This document shows, piece after piece, positions 1 to 6,491 of a stretch of 9,148 bases of DNA. Location of the stretch: NCBI GenBank assembly GCA_964366055.1, contig CAYISE010000020.1:1-9148 (forward strand), in the 5' to 3' direction. Under the pieces are notes generated by a model. That model was given only the letters and a program-made list of their open reading frames with translations. It did no database searches and was not told the DNA's origin. Source of the stretch: JBBTQX01 sp964366055 (lineage in GTDB: Bacteria > Patescibacteriota > Minisyncoccia > UBA6257 > GWB1-50-10). Within the stretch, counting starts at the first letter, position 1, and each line of letters begins with the position of its first letter. The position numbers and the translations under genes were made by a program.

Positions 1-46
1 CGCAATTTAGTGCCAAGGCATCCACCATCTACCCTTATTTTCCTCG
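1..46 (-). rRNA. rrl: 23S rRNA, 5' end only (partial)
   Basis: On the minus strand the sequence reads GGTGGATGCCTTGGCAC, the highly conserved block near the 5' terminus of bacterial 23S rRNA. In E. coli this block begins about 20 bases from the mature 5' end, which places the 5' end here near position 45-46. The remainder of the gene lies beyond the left edge of the window. Two perfect hairpins sit directly upstream and a dedicated promoter lies about 220 bases upstream. The exact 5' boundary is inferred from the family, not seen. Confidence 0.93.
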
Positions 47-87
47 CATCAAAAGATGCGAGTCACTTCACGAATCGCTGCGTGAAG
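43..87 (-). other. Two tandem perfect hairpins in the 23S leader
   Basis: Two inverted repeats lie just before the 23S 5' end. Positions 43-50 pair with 55-62 (8 bp, CTCGCATC, four-base TTTT loop on the minus strand). Positions 66-72 pair with 81-87 (7 bp, eight-base loop). The inner one abuts the predicted mature 23S 5' end. They could serve as processing signals for RNase III or a related nuclease, but this is inference. Neither is followed by a U-run, so they are not intrinsic terminators. Confidence 0.65.
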
Positions 88-151
88 CTCTATTAATTTC
101 TACCTCAAAAAACTGACTTGTATTAATTTTTAAAAATCCGCTCATGGCAAC

Positions 152-226
152 AAAAAACCGCCGAGTTGGCGGACAGACCACAGACCTTCGGAAAAGTTTT
201 TAGCTTTTACGTTTGTGGCTTCCGCC
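152..226 (-). promoter_or_regulatory. Attenuator-like leader or small RNA with terminator, upstream of 23S
   Basis: On the minus strand CCGCC (172-168), a five-base loop and GGCGG (162-158) form a hairpin followed directly by six T (157-152), the form of an intrinsic terminator. The same upstream arm (168-173) can instead pair with GGCGGA at 226-221, extended by CCACA/TGTGG (218-214 with 182-178). That makes a long alternative stem which would exclude the terminator. Such mutually exclusive pairing is typical of transcription attenuators. The element starts about 30 bases downstream of a strong promoter. It could instead be the 3' end of a free-standing small RNA of about 105 bases. I recognise no known riboswitch or RNA family in it. 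Confidence 0.55.
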
Positions 227-261
227 GTGGTATGCAATCGTGAATTTCATTCGCAGGGAGA

Positions 262-289
262 ATTGTATCAAGACGGGTTTTAATGTCAA
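262..289 (-). promoter_or_regulatory. Sigma70-type promoter for the 23S leader
   Basis: A perfect TTGACA -35 box (289-284) is separated by 16 bp from TACAAT (267-262), which carries an extended -10 TG (TGATACAAT). The -35 starts about 10 bases after the pcm stop codon. Transcription would begin near position 255 and run through the attenuator-like leader towards 23S. It is the best promoter match in the window, which suits an rRNA gene. Confidence 0.8.
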
Positions 290-299
290 CCCCCTCCGG

Positions 300-917
300 C
301 TAGACCTTATCCCCAGCGACTAGAGGCACAAAACTGAAGCCGAGATACTGCTTTTCCTCAAATTCATCCGGACCTCTTTTATCCAAAACCAAGATGCTTT
401 CTTTTACTGGCGCCACAATCCGGCCGCCGATTTTTAGCTGTTCCTCCCAAGCGTCCGGTATATTTTTCCCCGCCGCGGCGGCGATGATTTTATCAAACGG
501 GGCATTCGTAACATCGCCCTCTGTGCCATCTCCAATTCTTACCTCAATTATCCCGATTTTCTTCAGATTATTTTCCGCGAATTCTTTTAACTCGGGGATT
601 CTCTCAATGGAGATTATCTTTCCTTGCTCGCCCACGATATGAGCCAAGAGCGCCGCCTGCCAACCCGAACCGGAGCCGATATCCAGAATTTTTTCACCGG
701 GTTTCGGTTCCAAGAGTTCCAGCATAAAAGCGACCGTGAGCGGCTGGGAAATCGTCTGGCCGAAACCGATTGGGAGCGGATAATTTCCGTAGGCCTCCTT
801 TTTTCGGTCTTCCGGAATAAAATCGGCGCGGTCAATCTTTTTGAACGCCTCAATGATTGACGGGGTTTTCAGATACCCGTCATTGATAAGGGATTGGATT
901 AGAATTTCTCTTGACAT
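300..917 (-). CDS. pcm: Protein-L-isoaspartate O-methyltransferase
   Basis: The 205-residue product is a class I SAM-dependent methyltransferase of the PCMT family. It methylates abnormal L-isoaspartyl residues in damaged cytoplasmic proteins so they can revert to aspartate. Visible motifs are a PCMT-type N-terminus with GQTISQP (residues 53-59), which lines the substrate and cofactor site, SAM-binding motif I ILDIGSGSGW (77-86), an acidic residue after strand 2 (E105), and GGRIVAPV (164-171). Length matches the family (about 200-215). The ATG at 917-915 is only 16 bases after the tRNA-Trp 3' end, so it is probably co-transcribed with it. No good Shine-Dalgarno is seen (CATAAAGAC before ATG). 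No terminator separates its stop from the 23S promoter. Identification is firm. Confidence 0.93.
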   Translation of the reverse strand: MSREILIQSLINDGYLKTPSIIEAFKKIDRADFIPEDRKKEAYGNYPLPIGFGQTISQPLTVAFMLELLEPKPGEKILDIGSGSGWQAALLAHIVGEQGKIISIERIPELKEFAENNLKKIGIIEVRIGDGTEGDVTNAPFDKIIAAAAGKNIPDAWEEQLKIGGRIVAPVKESILVLDKRGPDEFEEKQYLGFSFVPLVAGDKV

Positions 918-933
918 GTCTTTATGTAAAATC

Positions 934-1007
934 TGGCGGGGGCACTAGGATTTGAACCTAGAATAACTCTTTTGGAGAGAGTCGTGATGCCATTTCACTA
1001 TGCCCCC
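934..1007 (-). tRNA. trnW: tRNA-Trp (anticodon CCA)
   Basis: The minus strand folds into a full cloverleaf. The acceptor stem is GGGGGCA/TGCCCCC (1007-1001 with 944-938), the D stem GTGA/TCAC, and the anticodon stem ACTCT/AGAGT with loop CTCCAAA, giving anticodon CCA (975-973). The T arm is CTAGG-TTCAAAT-CCTAG. The discriminator is G and the 3' CCA is genome-encoded (936-934). It lies 25 bases after rpmG and 16 bases before pcm. Confidence 0.96.
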
Positions 1008-1032
1008 AAACGAAATTTTTAAGTAAAGAGAT

Positions 1033-1203
1033 TTATTTTTTCGCTTCTTTGTGTATTGCGTGTTTCCGGCACCATTTGCAATAGTGCTTGAATTCAATTT
1101 TACGCTCCACCAATTTTTTATTTTTGCGGGTCGTATAATTCACGTGTTTGCACACGGAACAGCGGAGCCGGATTAAATTGTCGCTGAATTTGCCTTGAGC
1201 CAT
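1033..1203 (-). CDS. rpmG: 50S ribosomal protein L33
   Basis: This 56-residue basic protein is the zinc-ribbon form (C+) of large-subunit protein L33. C15-x2-C18 and C42-x2-C45 form the metal site, flanked by the typical core NYTTRKNKK (residues 22-30) and KHYCKWCRKH (39-48). The start is the ATG at 1203. An upstream in-frame extension to 1308 runs through promoter and intergenic sequence and resembles nothing in L33. The gene sits between tRNA-Thr(GGU) and tRNA-Trp. That recalls the common bacterial tRNA-Thr / tuf / tRNA-Trp / rpmG / secE neighbourhood, but tuf, secE and nusG are absent here. It has its own predicted promoter and a leader of about 35 bases, with no Shine-Dalgarno before the ATG. 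Confidence 0.95.
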   Translation of the reverse strand: MAQGKFSDNLIRLRCSVCKHVNYTTRKNKKLVERKIEFKHYCKWCRKHAIHKEAKK

Positions 1204-1243
1204 GGGTTTAGTCAGTAGTCTATGGTTTATGGTGAGTAGACAC

Positions 1244-1272
1244 AATCTACCACTACTGGAGAAAATATTCAA
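1244..1272 (-). promoter_or_regulatory. Promoter of rpmG
   Basis: TTGAAT (1272-1267), a 17-bp spacer and TAGATT (1249-1244) preceded by an extended -10 TGG. The predicted start gives a leader of about 35 bases before the rpmG ATG at 1203. The leader contains a short GTCTA/TAGAC inverted repeat. The 115-base gap between tRNA-Thr(GGU) and rpmG holds this promoter and TAG-rich repeat-like sequence. Confidence 0.6.
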
Positions 1273-1318
1273 ATTTCCGCTACTCACTGCTACCCACAAA
1301 CTACCCACTTAAAAAATG

Positions 1319-1390
1319 AGCCAGAAGGGAGAATCGAACTCCCGACTTCCTTCTTACCAAGAAGGCGTTCTACCACTGAACTACTCTGGC
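1319..1390 (-). tRNA. trnT: tRNA-Thr (anticodon GGU)
   Basis: The acceptor stem is GCCAGAG/TTCTGGC (1390-1384 with 1326-1320) including one G-U pair. The D stem is GTTC/GAAC. The anticodon stem is CCTTC/GAAGG with loop TTGGTAA, giving anticodon GGT. The T arm is GGGAG-TTCGATT-CTCCC. The discriminator is U (position 1319) and the CCA tail is not encoded, unlike the other two tRNAs here. A run of T follows. It begins 17 bases after the FKBP stop and is probably co-transcribed with it. Confidence 0.95.
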
Positions 1391-1407
1391 GAATTGCTCC
1401 CCGCCCT

Positions 1408-1863
1408 TTAATTCACGCTCTTCGCATTCAAAAGTTCCACCTCAAAAATCAGGGTTGAGTTCGGCGGAATCAGGCCGTTCCCGACATTCTGATTGCCGTA
1501 GCCCAGTTCCGGCGGAATCGTCAATTTCCTCTTGCCTCCCACTTTCATCCCCCCCACGCCTTCGTCCCAACCCCGGATAACTTGGCCTGCACCCAGAATG
1601 AACGAGAACGGTTCGCCATGGTCGTAAGAACTGTCGAATTTCTTTCCGTCCGCGAGCGTGCCGGTATAGTTTACCGTCACCATTTCCCCGGCTACCGCCG
1701 CCGCGCCCGTTCCGACAACTTCATCCTGTATCTGGAGTCCGCTTTCAAGTGTTTTTATTTGATTTATCTTTGTGCTCCTAAAAATTGAGAATCCGACCGC
1801 CACAATCACAAGAATTACAACACCGGCCAATATTAAGCTTGTTTTATTGAGATTTATCCCCAT
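1408..1863 (-). CDS. Membrane-anchored FKBP-type peptidyl-prolyl cis-trans isomerase
   Basis: The 151-residue product has a hydrophobic anchor at residues 9-27 and a short linker. One FKBP domain (about 42-148) catalyses proline cis-trans isomerisation and assists folding of exported proteins. Conserved binding-pocket positions are visible: Y66 of NYTGTL, F76 and D77 of FDSS, F86 of FSFILG, QVI (94-96), W99 of GWDEG, Y122 of LGYGN, and the final F140. The anchor at the N-terminus with the domain after it suggests an extracytoplasmic location. I chose the ATG at 1863. A TTG 12 bases upstream (1875) would add four residues but is less likely. The gene follows the DUF192 gene by 18 bases, so the two form a transcription unit. 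No Shine-Dalgarno is visible. Confidence 0.92.
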   Translation of the reverse strand: MGINLNKTSLILAGVVILVIVAVGFSIFRSTKINQIKTLESGLQIQDEVVGTGAAAVAGEMVTVNYTGTLADGKKFDSSYDHGEPFSFILGAGQVIRGWDEGVGGMKVGGKRKLTIPPELGYGNQNVGNGLIPPNSTLIFEVELLNAKSVN

Positions 1864-1881
1864 ACGATGATACAAAAATAT

Positions 1882-2214
1882 TCAAATAAATTCCAGTACA
1901 TCCCCGATTTGAGTTCCGGTGCCGGAGACCGTCCCCGCCGGCAATTCCAGGATATTCTTGTATCCGGGCCGCCAGAAGAAAAAACGGTTGGACTTGAGAT
2001 TCTCGCGAATCACTTTTACTTTCAATTCATCATCCATTATTAGGCAATCAATCGGAAATTTCATCCCGAAGGTGTGTATTCCCCATCGGGTTTGGAAAAA
2101 CAGCCAAGCCGGTTTTTCCTCCCCTAAAAGGCCGTTCGCCTTTTCCGCCAAAGTTTTGGCGACAGGAATATTTTCACAAAGAAGAGTTCCGCGAGTGTTA
2201 TTTTTCACCATCAT
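1882..2214 (-). CDS. DUF192 family protein
   Basis: This 110-residue protein carries the DUF192 signature: GIHTFGMKFPIDCLIMDDE (residues 45-63), NILELPAGT (87-95) and a terminal IGDVLEF (103-109). The family is small, often exported or membrane-linked, and of unsettled function. This copy shows no obvious signal peptide or membrane segment, although many relatives have one. The start is unusual: ATG at 2214 shares its A with the encoded CCA tail of tRNA-Thr(UGU), and a second ATG follows at 2211. The reading frame remains open through the tRNA, but that extension is the tRNA gene itself and should not be counted. With no room for a separate leader, translation must follow release of the tRNA or use leaderless initiation. 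FKBP follows 18 bases downstream. Confidence 0.88.
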   Translation of the reverse strand: MMVKNNTRGTLLCENIPVAKTLAEKANGLLGEEKPAWLFFQTRWGIHTFGMKFPIDCLIMDDELKVKVIRENLKSNRFFFWRPGYKNILELPAGTVSGTGTQIGDVLEFI

Positions 2215-2288
2215 GGAGCCGAGGAGAGGAGTTGAACCTCCAACCTTTGCTTTACAAAAGCATTGCTCTGCCATTGAGCTACCTCGGC
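2214..2288 (-). tRNA. trnT: tRNA-Thr (anticodon UGU)
   Basis: The acceptor stem is GCCGAGG/CCTCGGC (2288-2282 with 2224-2218), the D stem GCTC/GAGC, and the anticodon arm ATGCT-TTTGTAA-AGCAA gives anticodon TGT. The T arm is GGAGG-TTCAACT-CCTCT. The first anticodon-stem pair is an A-A mismatch. The discriminator is U, as in the other Thr tRNA here, and CCA is encoded (2216-2214). It has its own promoter and runs directly into the DUF192 start codon. Confidence 0.94.
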
Positions 2289-2303
2289 GAGTTATCAAAC
2301 AAG

Positions 2304-2333
2304 ATACTACCACTTATAACCTACTCACTACAA
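2304..2333 (-). promoter_or_regulatory. Promoter of tRNA-Thr(UGU) - DUF192 - FKBP unit
   Basis: TTGTAG (2333-2328), an 18-bp spacer and TAGTAT (2309-2304) with an extended -10 TGG. Transcription would start around 2297, about 9 bases before the mature tRNA 5' end at 2288. The promoter begins within 10 bases of the LamG-prepilin stop codon. Confidence 0.6.
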
Positions 2334-2338
2334 CCTTT

Positions 2339-3463
2339 CTATCGTAGCGCGTTATATTGGTCCGCGATTTCCGTCGCGGAAAGAGCGCGGTTGTAGACGC
2401 GCGTCTCATCAATATTGCCGTTAAACCAGCATGTTTCAGGAGTAGATACCGCGTCATCGCTATCCGCCCCAATATGGATTGGATTCGCATCGTAGCCAAC
2501 GGTAATCGCTTGAGCATCGGTGTCAATCTGAACCGCATTTCGATAAAGCGTGGTCGTACTTTCATTAAATACCCCGGCAAAGTGAGTCCAAGTATTAGAA
2601 GGCAAGTCGTTGGGATCCACGGAACCGGCGCAGCTTCCCCCCGAAGGACCAACGCAAATCGTCATTTTCCCGGCATCGGCGTAAAGAGCGTAACTATTGT
2701 TTGTTCCCGTGCTCAACTGCTTAGCCACTATGCATCCCGTCTGCGTGGTGGCGGAGGTCTTCACCCAAGCGGTAATAGTAAGGGCGGCGGGTCGCAACGC
2801 GGTTGCATCGCTGATAGCGATATAATTATTTGTCCCGTTAAAATTCAAACAACTTCCCGTCTTGCAGTTCGCGCCCGTCTGCCATGTCGGACTATTCGTG
2901 AGAATGCCGCTGTTACCTCGTCCCGACGCGTCATACGCGGTGCTTGAAGTGTTTTCATCAAGATGCCAATACCCGACGAGCCCCGTGTCAAACTTGGATG
3001 TAATCATCCCCAAGGTATTCATAGTGATATCATTCACAAATCCGTCATTCCGGCCGGTTACCAGCGAAATCACTTGACCCTGCGAAGGATAGCCCGTGAC
3101 CGCGTTGAAAATCACGTCAATGGTGCTGCTCGTCCACGGATTACTAAAAGAAACATTTCGGCGCATGAAATAAATTTGGCTCACCCCGCTTGTGGCGTAA
3201 CTCGCGCCGCTGAAAACCGAGTAGGACTGGCTGGAGGTGGTGTTTGAAAAATGCATCCCCCACTTCTTGCCATCCTGCTGGCTCATGGATAATCGCTGGG
3301 TGTTCTTAAGATTAGGAAACATTTCGCTCGCGGTAAGTTTCAAATTCTGCTCCGTGCGGTAACCGCCCAAGTATAAAAAACCGGTTGTCATTACCACCGC
3401 CGAAAGCGTCACCACCACGAGTAATTCTATAAAAGTAAAACCACCTATAGATTTTTGTTTCAT
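2339..3463 (-). CDS. Type IV prepilin-like protein with C-terminal LamG-like domain
   Basis: The 374-residue protein starts with a class III (prepilin) signal. MKQKSIGG (residues 1-8) is followed by cleavage at G8/F9, with conserved glutamate at mature position 5 (E13) and a hydrophobic helix to about residue 33. Residues about 40-158 resemble a pseudopilin head. From GLVGYWHLDE (161-170) to the end is a concanavalin A-like LamG/jelly-roll domain, with DASGRGNSG (178-186), LNFNG (206-210), ITAWVKTS (230-237) and IDETRVYNRALSATEI (351-366). Such domains bind glycans or protein ligands, so it may be a pilus-tip or minor pilin adhesin. Its ATG overlaps the pilC stop codon by one base (TAATG), suggesting translational coupling. 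The ligand is unknown. Confidence 0.88.
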   Translation of the reverse strand: MKQKSIGGFTFIELLVVVTLSAVVMTTGFLYLGGYRTEQNLKLTASEMFPNLKNTQRLSMSQQDGKKWGMHFSNTTSSQSYSVFSGASYATSGVSQIYFMRRNVSFSNPWTSSTIDVIFNAVTGYPSQGQVISLVTGRNDGFVNDITMNTLGMITSKFDTGLVGYWHLDENTSSTAYDASGRGNSGILTNSPTWQTGANCKTGSCLNFNGTNNYIAISDATALRPAALTITAWVKTSATTQTGCIVAKQLSTGTNNSYALYADAGKMTICVGPSGGSCAGSVDPNDLPSNTWTHFAGVFNESTTTLYRNAVQIDTDAQAITVGYDANPIHIGADSDDAVSTPETCWFNGNIDETRVYNRALSATEIADQYNALR

Positions 3464-4671
3464 TAAAACTGCGTCGTCAACTGATAAATCGGAATAATAA
3501 TGGAGAGGGCGATTACGCCGATGATGAAACCGATGATGAGGAGCATAACCGGCTCAAGGAAAGAAACGAGTGTTTTCAAAGAATTGTCTATTTCGCTCGT
3601 GTAAAAATCCGCCAACGTCCCCAAGACCTCTTCAATGTGGCCCGCCCGTTCGGAAATGGCTACCAAGTTCACCACCGTCTTCGGAAAAAACGGCTCGCGC
3701 CGGAAGGCCTCGCCCACCGTGAGCCCCTTCGCCAAGCCCTCCCTTGAAATTCTTACCAATGCTTCCTTTAATTCCACGTTGCCCACCGCTTGAGCGGTTA
3801 TTTCTAACGCGCCAGTCAGGGGAATGCCGGCCTTAATCAAAGAAGAAAGAACGGAGGCAAAACGTTGGAGCGCGATTTTTCTCACCACATCCCTTATAAT
3901 CGGTATTTCATTCACCAAACTCGCGACAAATCTCTTAAAAATCATGGAGTTTTTATAGAAAAGGACAAAGGCGATAAGACCGACGATAAAAACGGAGAGG
4001 AACACGAAGCCGTATTGACCGAAGAAAAGGCCGACCGCGAAAACAACTCTGGAAAAAAGCGGCGGCTGAAAACCGGATTCAATGAATACTTTCGCGATCT
4101 TCGGCAGAGCGAACATAACGAGAAAGATCAGAATAAAAACCGAGGTGCATAAAAGGAGAATCGGATACACGAGAGCGCTCTTGATTTGATTTTTCATCTC
4201 TTTTTCTTTGGTCAGCGAATCGGTCAAATTTTCAAAGACGGTATCTAAATTTCCCGAGGCCTCGCCGGCCTTTATCAGATTCACATACACCTGGCTGAAA
4301 ACCTTGGGGTGGCGCATAAAGGTTGAGTAGAACGGCAAACCCGCCTCCAGATTGGCTTTCACTTCCATTAGAAATTTTCTCACCGGGATTTTATCAAAAT
4401 CGTCAATTAATATGCTCACGGCCTGCAAGAGTCCCGTGCCGATTTTAAGCATCAGTGACAGATATTTGGAGATGAAAACCTGGTCGGTCAGCGTGATTTT
4501 CCCCCTGAACGCTCCGAGCTTGTCCCCCCAGGTGCGTTCCACGGGCTTGACGCTGATGGGCTTCAGACCCCGGGAGGTCAGAAACTGAAGCACGTCGGAA
4601 ACGCTTTTGCTTTCAATCTGGCTTTCCACCACCAGGCCATCGGATTGCGAAGCGATGTATTTAAACTGCAT
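3463..4671 (-). CDS. pilC: Type IV pilus / type II secretion inner-membrane platform protein PilC (GspF family)
   Basis: The 402-residue product matches the usual length of PilC/GspF, the polytopic protein that couples the assembly ATPase to pilin extraction at the membrane. It has a short N-terminal region and two repeated T2SSF domains (about 65-190 and 268-392). The repeat signatures are KAGEASGNLDTVFENL (134-149) and SERAGHIEEVLGTLA (340-354). Three hydrophobic stretches at about 168-190, 209-238 and 368-394 are the expected membrane segments. It starts 23 bases after pilB and overlaps the next gene by one base, forming a pilB-pilC-prepilin operon. A TATAAT (4688-4683) sits 11 bases before its ATG, so an internal promoter with a very short leader is possible. 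Confidence 0.95.
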   Translation of the reverse strand: MQFKYIASQSDGLVVESQIESKSVSDVLQFLTSRGLKPISVKPVERTWGDKLGAFRGKITLTDQVFISKYLSLMLKIGTGLLQAVSILIDDFDKIPVRKFLMEVKANLEAGLPFYSTFMRHPKVFSQVYVNLIKAGEASGNLDTVFENLTDSLTKEKEMKNQIKSALVYPILLLCTSVFILIFLVMFALPKIAKVFIESGFQPPLFSRVVFAVGLFFGQYGFVFLSVFIVGLIAFVLFYKNSMIFKRFVASLVNEIPIIRDVVRKIALQRFASVLSSLIKAGIPLTGALEITAQAVGNVELKEALVRISREGLAKGLTVGEAFRREPFFPKTVVNLVAISERAGHIEEVLGTLADFYTSEIDNSLKTLVSFLEPVMLLIIGFIIGVIALSIIIPIYQLTTQF

Positions 4672-4694
4672 AGTATTAATTTATTATAACCTAC

Positions 4695-6419
4695 TCACTC
4701 ACGGATGACTCTGAATATCTCCTCAATAGTGGTCATACCCAGCTCCACCTTTTTCAACCCGTCTTCCAGCATCATCACCATTCCCTCGCTTTTCGCCATC
4801 GTTCTTAAATTATCCAAACTGAACTGGGGGCTGATAATGAGTTTACGGATATTCTCGGTCACATTCAAAATCTCAAAAATGCCGAGCCGGCCCTGATAAC
4901 CGGTATGATTACAGGCATCGCAGCCCTTTCCCCGATAAAATGTTTTAGGCAGGCGGATGTCGCTTTTATTCACGTTCAATTCTTCCAATTGACGGCCGAT
5001 GCTCTCTAAAATTTCTTTTGAGGGCGCGTAGGATTCAATGCAATCCAGATGAATCCGGCGGGCCAATCTTTGAGAGCTCACGACGTTCACGACCGCCGCC
5101 ACCAAAAATTGGGGCACGCCCATATCCATCAGCCGCGGCACGGCGGTGGCCGCGTCGTTCGTGTGCAAACTGGATAAAACCAGGTGACCGGTCAAAGCCG
5201 CCTGCACGGAAATATTGGCCGTTTCCTCATCGCGAATTTCACCCACCATAATGATGTTCGGGTCCTGACGCAAAACAGAACGGAGACCGGAAGCAAAAGT
5301 AATGCCGGCGGCGGGATTCACCTGCATTTGGTTTAAATAGCGCATATCGTACTCAATCGGGTCTTCAATGGTCACGATGTTCACCTCCGGACGATTCAAA
5401 ACATCCATCACGGAATAAAGAGTCGTGGTTTTGCCGGCGCCGGTCGGGCCGCACACTAGCATCATGCCGTAACTTTTGGAAATCGCCTCGGTAATCATTC
5501 TCACCGTGCCTTCAGACATTCCCAATTCGGAAAATGAAAGCGGTTTTTGAGCCGCTGAAAGCAAACGCATCTCAACCTTCTCGCCGTAGAAGGTCGGAAT
5601 AATAGAAACCCGGATATCAATGGACGCACCGCCACCCACATCATAACGGAAACGGCCATCCTGGGGATGGGTGTGCTCATCCACTCTTAAACTGGAGAGA
5701 ATTTTGACGCGGGCGACGATGGCCGGGTGGATTTCTTTGGGTACTCGGATAATTTCGTGAAGAATCCCGTCTATCCGGAAACGCACCAAAATAACATCGT
5801 CCAAAACCTCAAAATGAATGTCGGAAGCCCGGGAAGAACTGGCGTAAGACATCAAATTGTCCACAATCGCGACAATCGGCAGGTCGGCCGCGGCTTCTTT
5901 CAAATCCACATCTCCCTTGGTCTTGGACCGGAGCGATTCCCGGATGCTGTCTTCAATTATTTTTTTGAAGTCCTGGGTTAACTGCTGCTGGTAAAGCAAG
6001 AAACCGCGGTTCAATTCTTCTTCAACGGCGAGAAACGATTTAATCGGCCCGCCCAAACGCAAACTTAGAAAATCAATGGTTTCCAAATCAGTCGGGTCTT
6101 CCATCGCTACGTTAAAATAGCCCTTGGAGTCCCGGCCGAAGACGATTACGTTCCTCTGCCGCGCCACGTCCTCCGGCAATTTGTGGAGAATTTGCTTATC
6201 AATGCCGACCGCTCCCAGATTGATTCGCTCCACTCCCAGCGCTTTTGAGATAAGCAGATAGAGATAGTCCTTATTGATCAGCCCCTGGGAAATAATCATC
6301 TCGGCCACATTTTGGCGTTTGTGGCCCGCTTCTTCCTGAAACTTATCAAAAGTTCCGGCGTCAAGCGTTCCGGCTTTAATGAGAATTTCTTTTAATTTCG
6401 CGGGGGGCAAACTAATCAC
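4695..6419 (-). CDS. pilB: Type IV pilus assembly ATPase PilB (GspE family)
   Basis: The 574-residue hexameric motor ATPase powers pilus extension from the cytoplasmic face. An N-terminal MshEN-type region (about 1-145) is followed by the N2 domain (ASDIHFE, 198-204). Walker A is GPTGAGKT (324-331), the Asp box IEDPIEY (351-357), Walker B IIMVGEIRDEET (389-400) and the His box GHLVLSSLHTNDA (411-423). The C-terminal zinc site is altered. The second pair C500-x2-C503 precedes TGYQGR as usual, but the first pair is H457-x2-C460 rather than C-x2-C. The start is GTG at 6419. TATAAT (6431-6426) ends six bases before it, so the mRNA is predicted to be leaderless. A pilin terminator lies just upstream, making pilB the first gene of its own operon. 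Confidence 0.96.
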   Translation of the reverse strand: MISLPPAKLKEILIKAGTLDAGTFDKFQEEAGHKRQNVAEMIISQGLINKDYLYLLISKALGVERINLGAVGIDKQILHKLPEDVARQRNVIVFGRDSKGYFNVAMEDPTDLETIDFLSLRLGGPIKSFLAVEEELNRGFLLYQQQLTQDFKKIIEDSIRESLRSKTKGDVDLKEAAADLPIVAIVDNLMSYASSSRASDIHFEVLDDVILVRFRIDGILHEIIRVPKEIHPAIVARVKILSSLRVDEHTHPQDGRFRYDVGGGASIDIRVSIIPTFYGEKVEMRLLSAAQKPLSFSELGMSEGTVRMITEAISKSYGMMLVCGPTGAGKTTTLYSVMDVLNRPEVNIVTIEDPIEYDMRYLNQMQVNPAAGITFASGLRSVLRQDPNIIMVGEIRDEETANISVQAALTGHLVLSSLHTNDAATAVPRLMDMGVPQFLVAAVVNVVSSQRLARRIHLDCIESYAPSKEILESIGRQLEELNVNKSDIRLPKTFYRGKGCDACNHTGYQGRLGIFEILNVTENIRKLIISPQFSLDNLRTMAKSEGMVMMLEDGLKKVELGMTTIEEIFRVIRE

Positions 6420-6425
6420 GATTTA

Positions 6426-6431
6426 ATTATA
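6426..6431 (-). promoter_or_regulatory. Predicted leaderless promoter of pilB operon (-10 box)
   Basis: TATAAT at 6431-6426 is followed by six bases and the GTG start. A start point 6-7 bases downstream of the box falls on or next to the first base of the codon. No convincing -35 hexamer is seen, and part of that region is the T-tract of the upstream terminator. Confidence 0.55.
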
Positions 6432-6440
6432 ACTCAACTC

Positions 6441-6471
6441 AAAAAGAAAAACCCGATTTTGAAACCGGGTT
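6441..6471 (-). terminator. Intrinsic terminator of the prepilin cluster
   Basis: On the minus strand AACCCG (6471-6466), a ten-base loop and CGGGTT (6455-6450) form a six-bp stem continuing into the T-rich tract TTTCTTTTT. It lies about 20 bases after the third prepilin stop and just before the pilB promoter, separating the two units. Confidence 0.75.
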
Positions 6472-6491
6472 CCTCCAACCGCTAAGTAAAT

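Noticed and set aside
43..87. Hairpins before 23S considered as intrinsic terminators
   Set aside because: No U-run follows either stem on the minus strand, and termination immediately before 23S would abolish it.
1204..1308. N-terminal extension of L33 to an upstream start
   Set aside because: The added residues are encoded by the promoter and repeat-like gap. L33 homologues begin at MAQGK or close to it.
2215..2313. N-terminal extension of the DUF192 protein
   Set aside because: The extension is the translated tRNA-Thr gene and its flank. DUF192 similarity begins after the ATG at 2214.
2314..2652. Second minus-strand frame within the 3' part of the LamG prepilin
   Set aside because: It overlaps the conserved LamG coding sequence in another frame and has no family features.
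2357..2947. Long plus-strand reading frame of 196 codons opposite the LamG prepilin
   Set aside because: It is antisense to a well-supported prepilin-LamG gene, has no recognisable domain and no promoter or ribosome site, and its composition fits a shadow frame.
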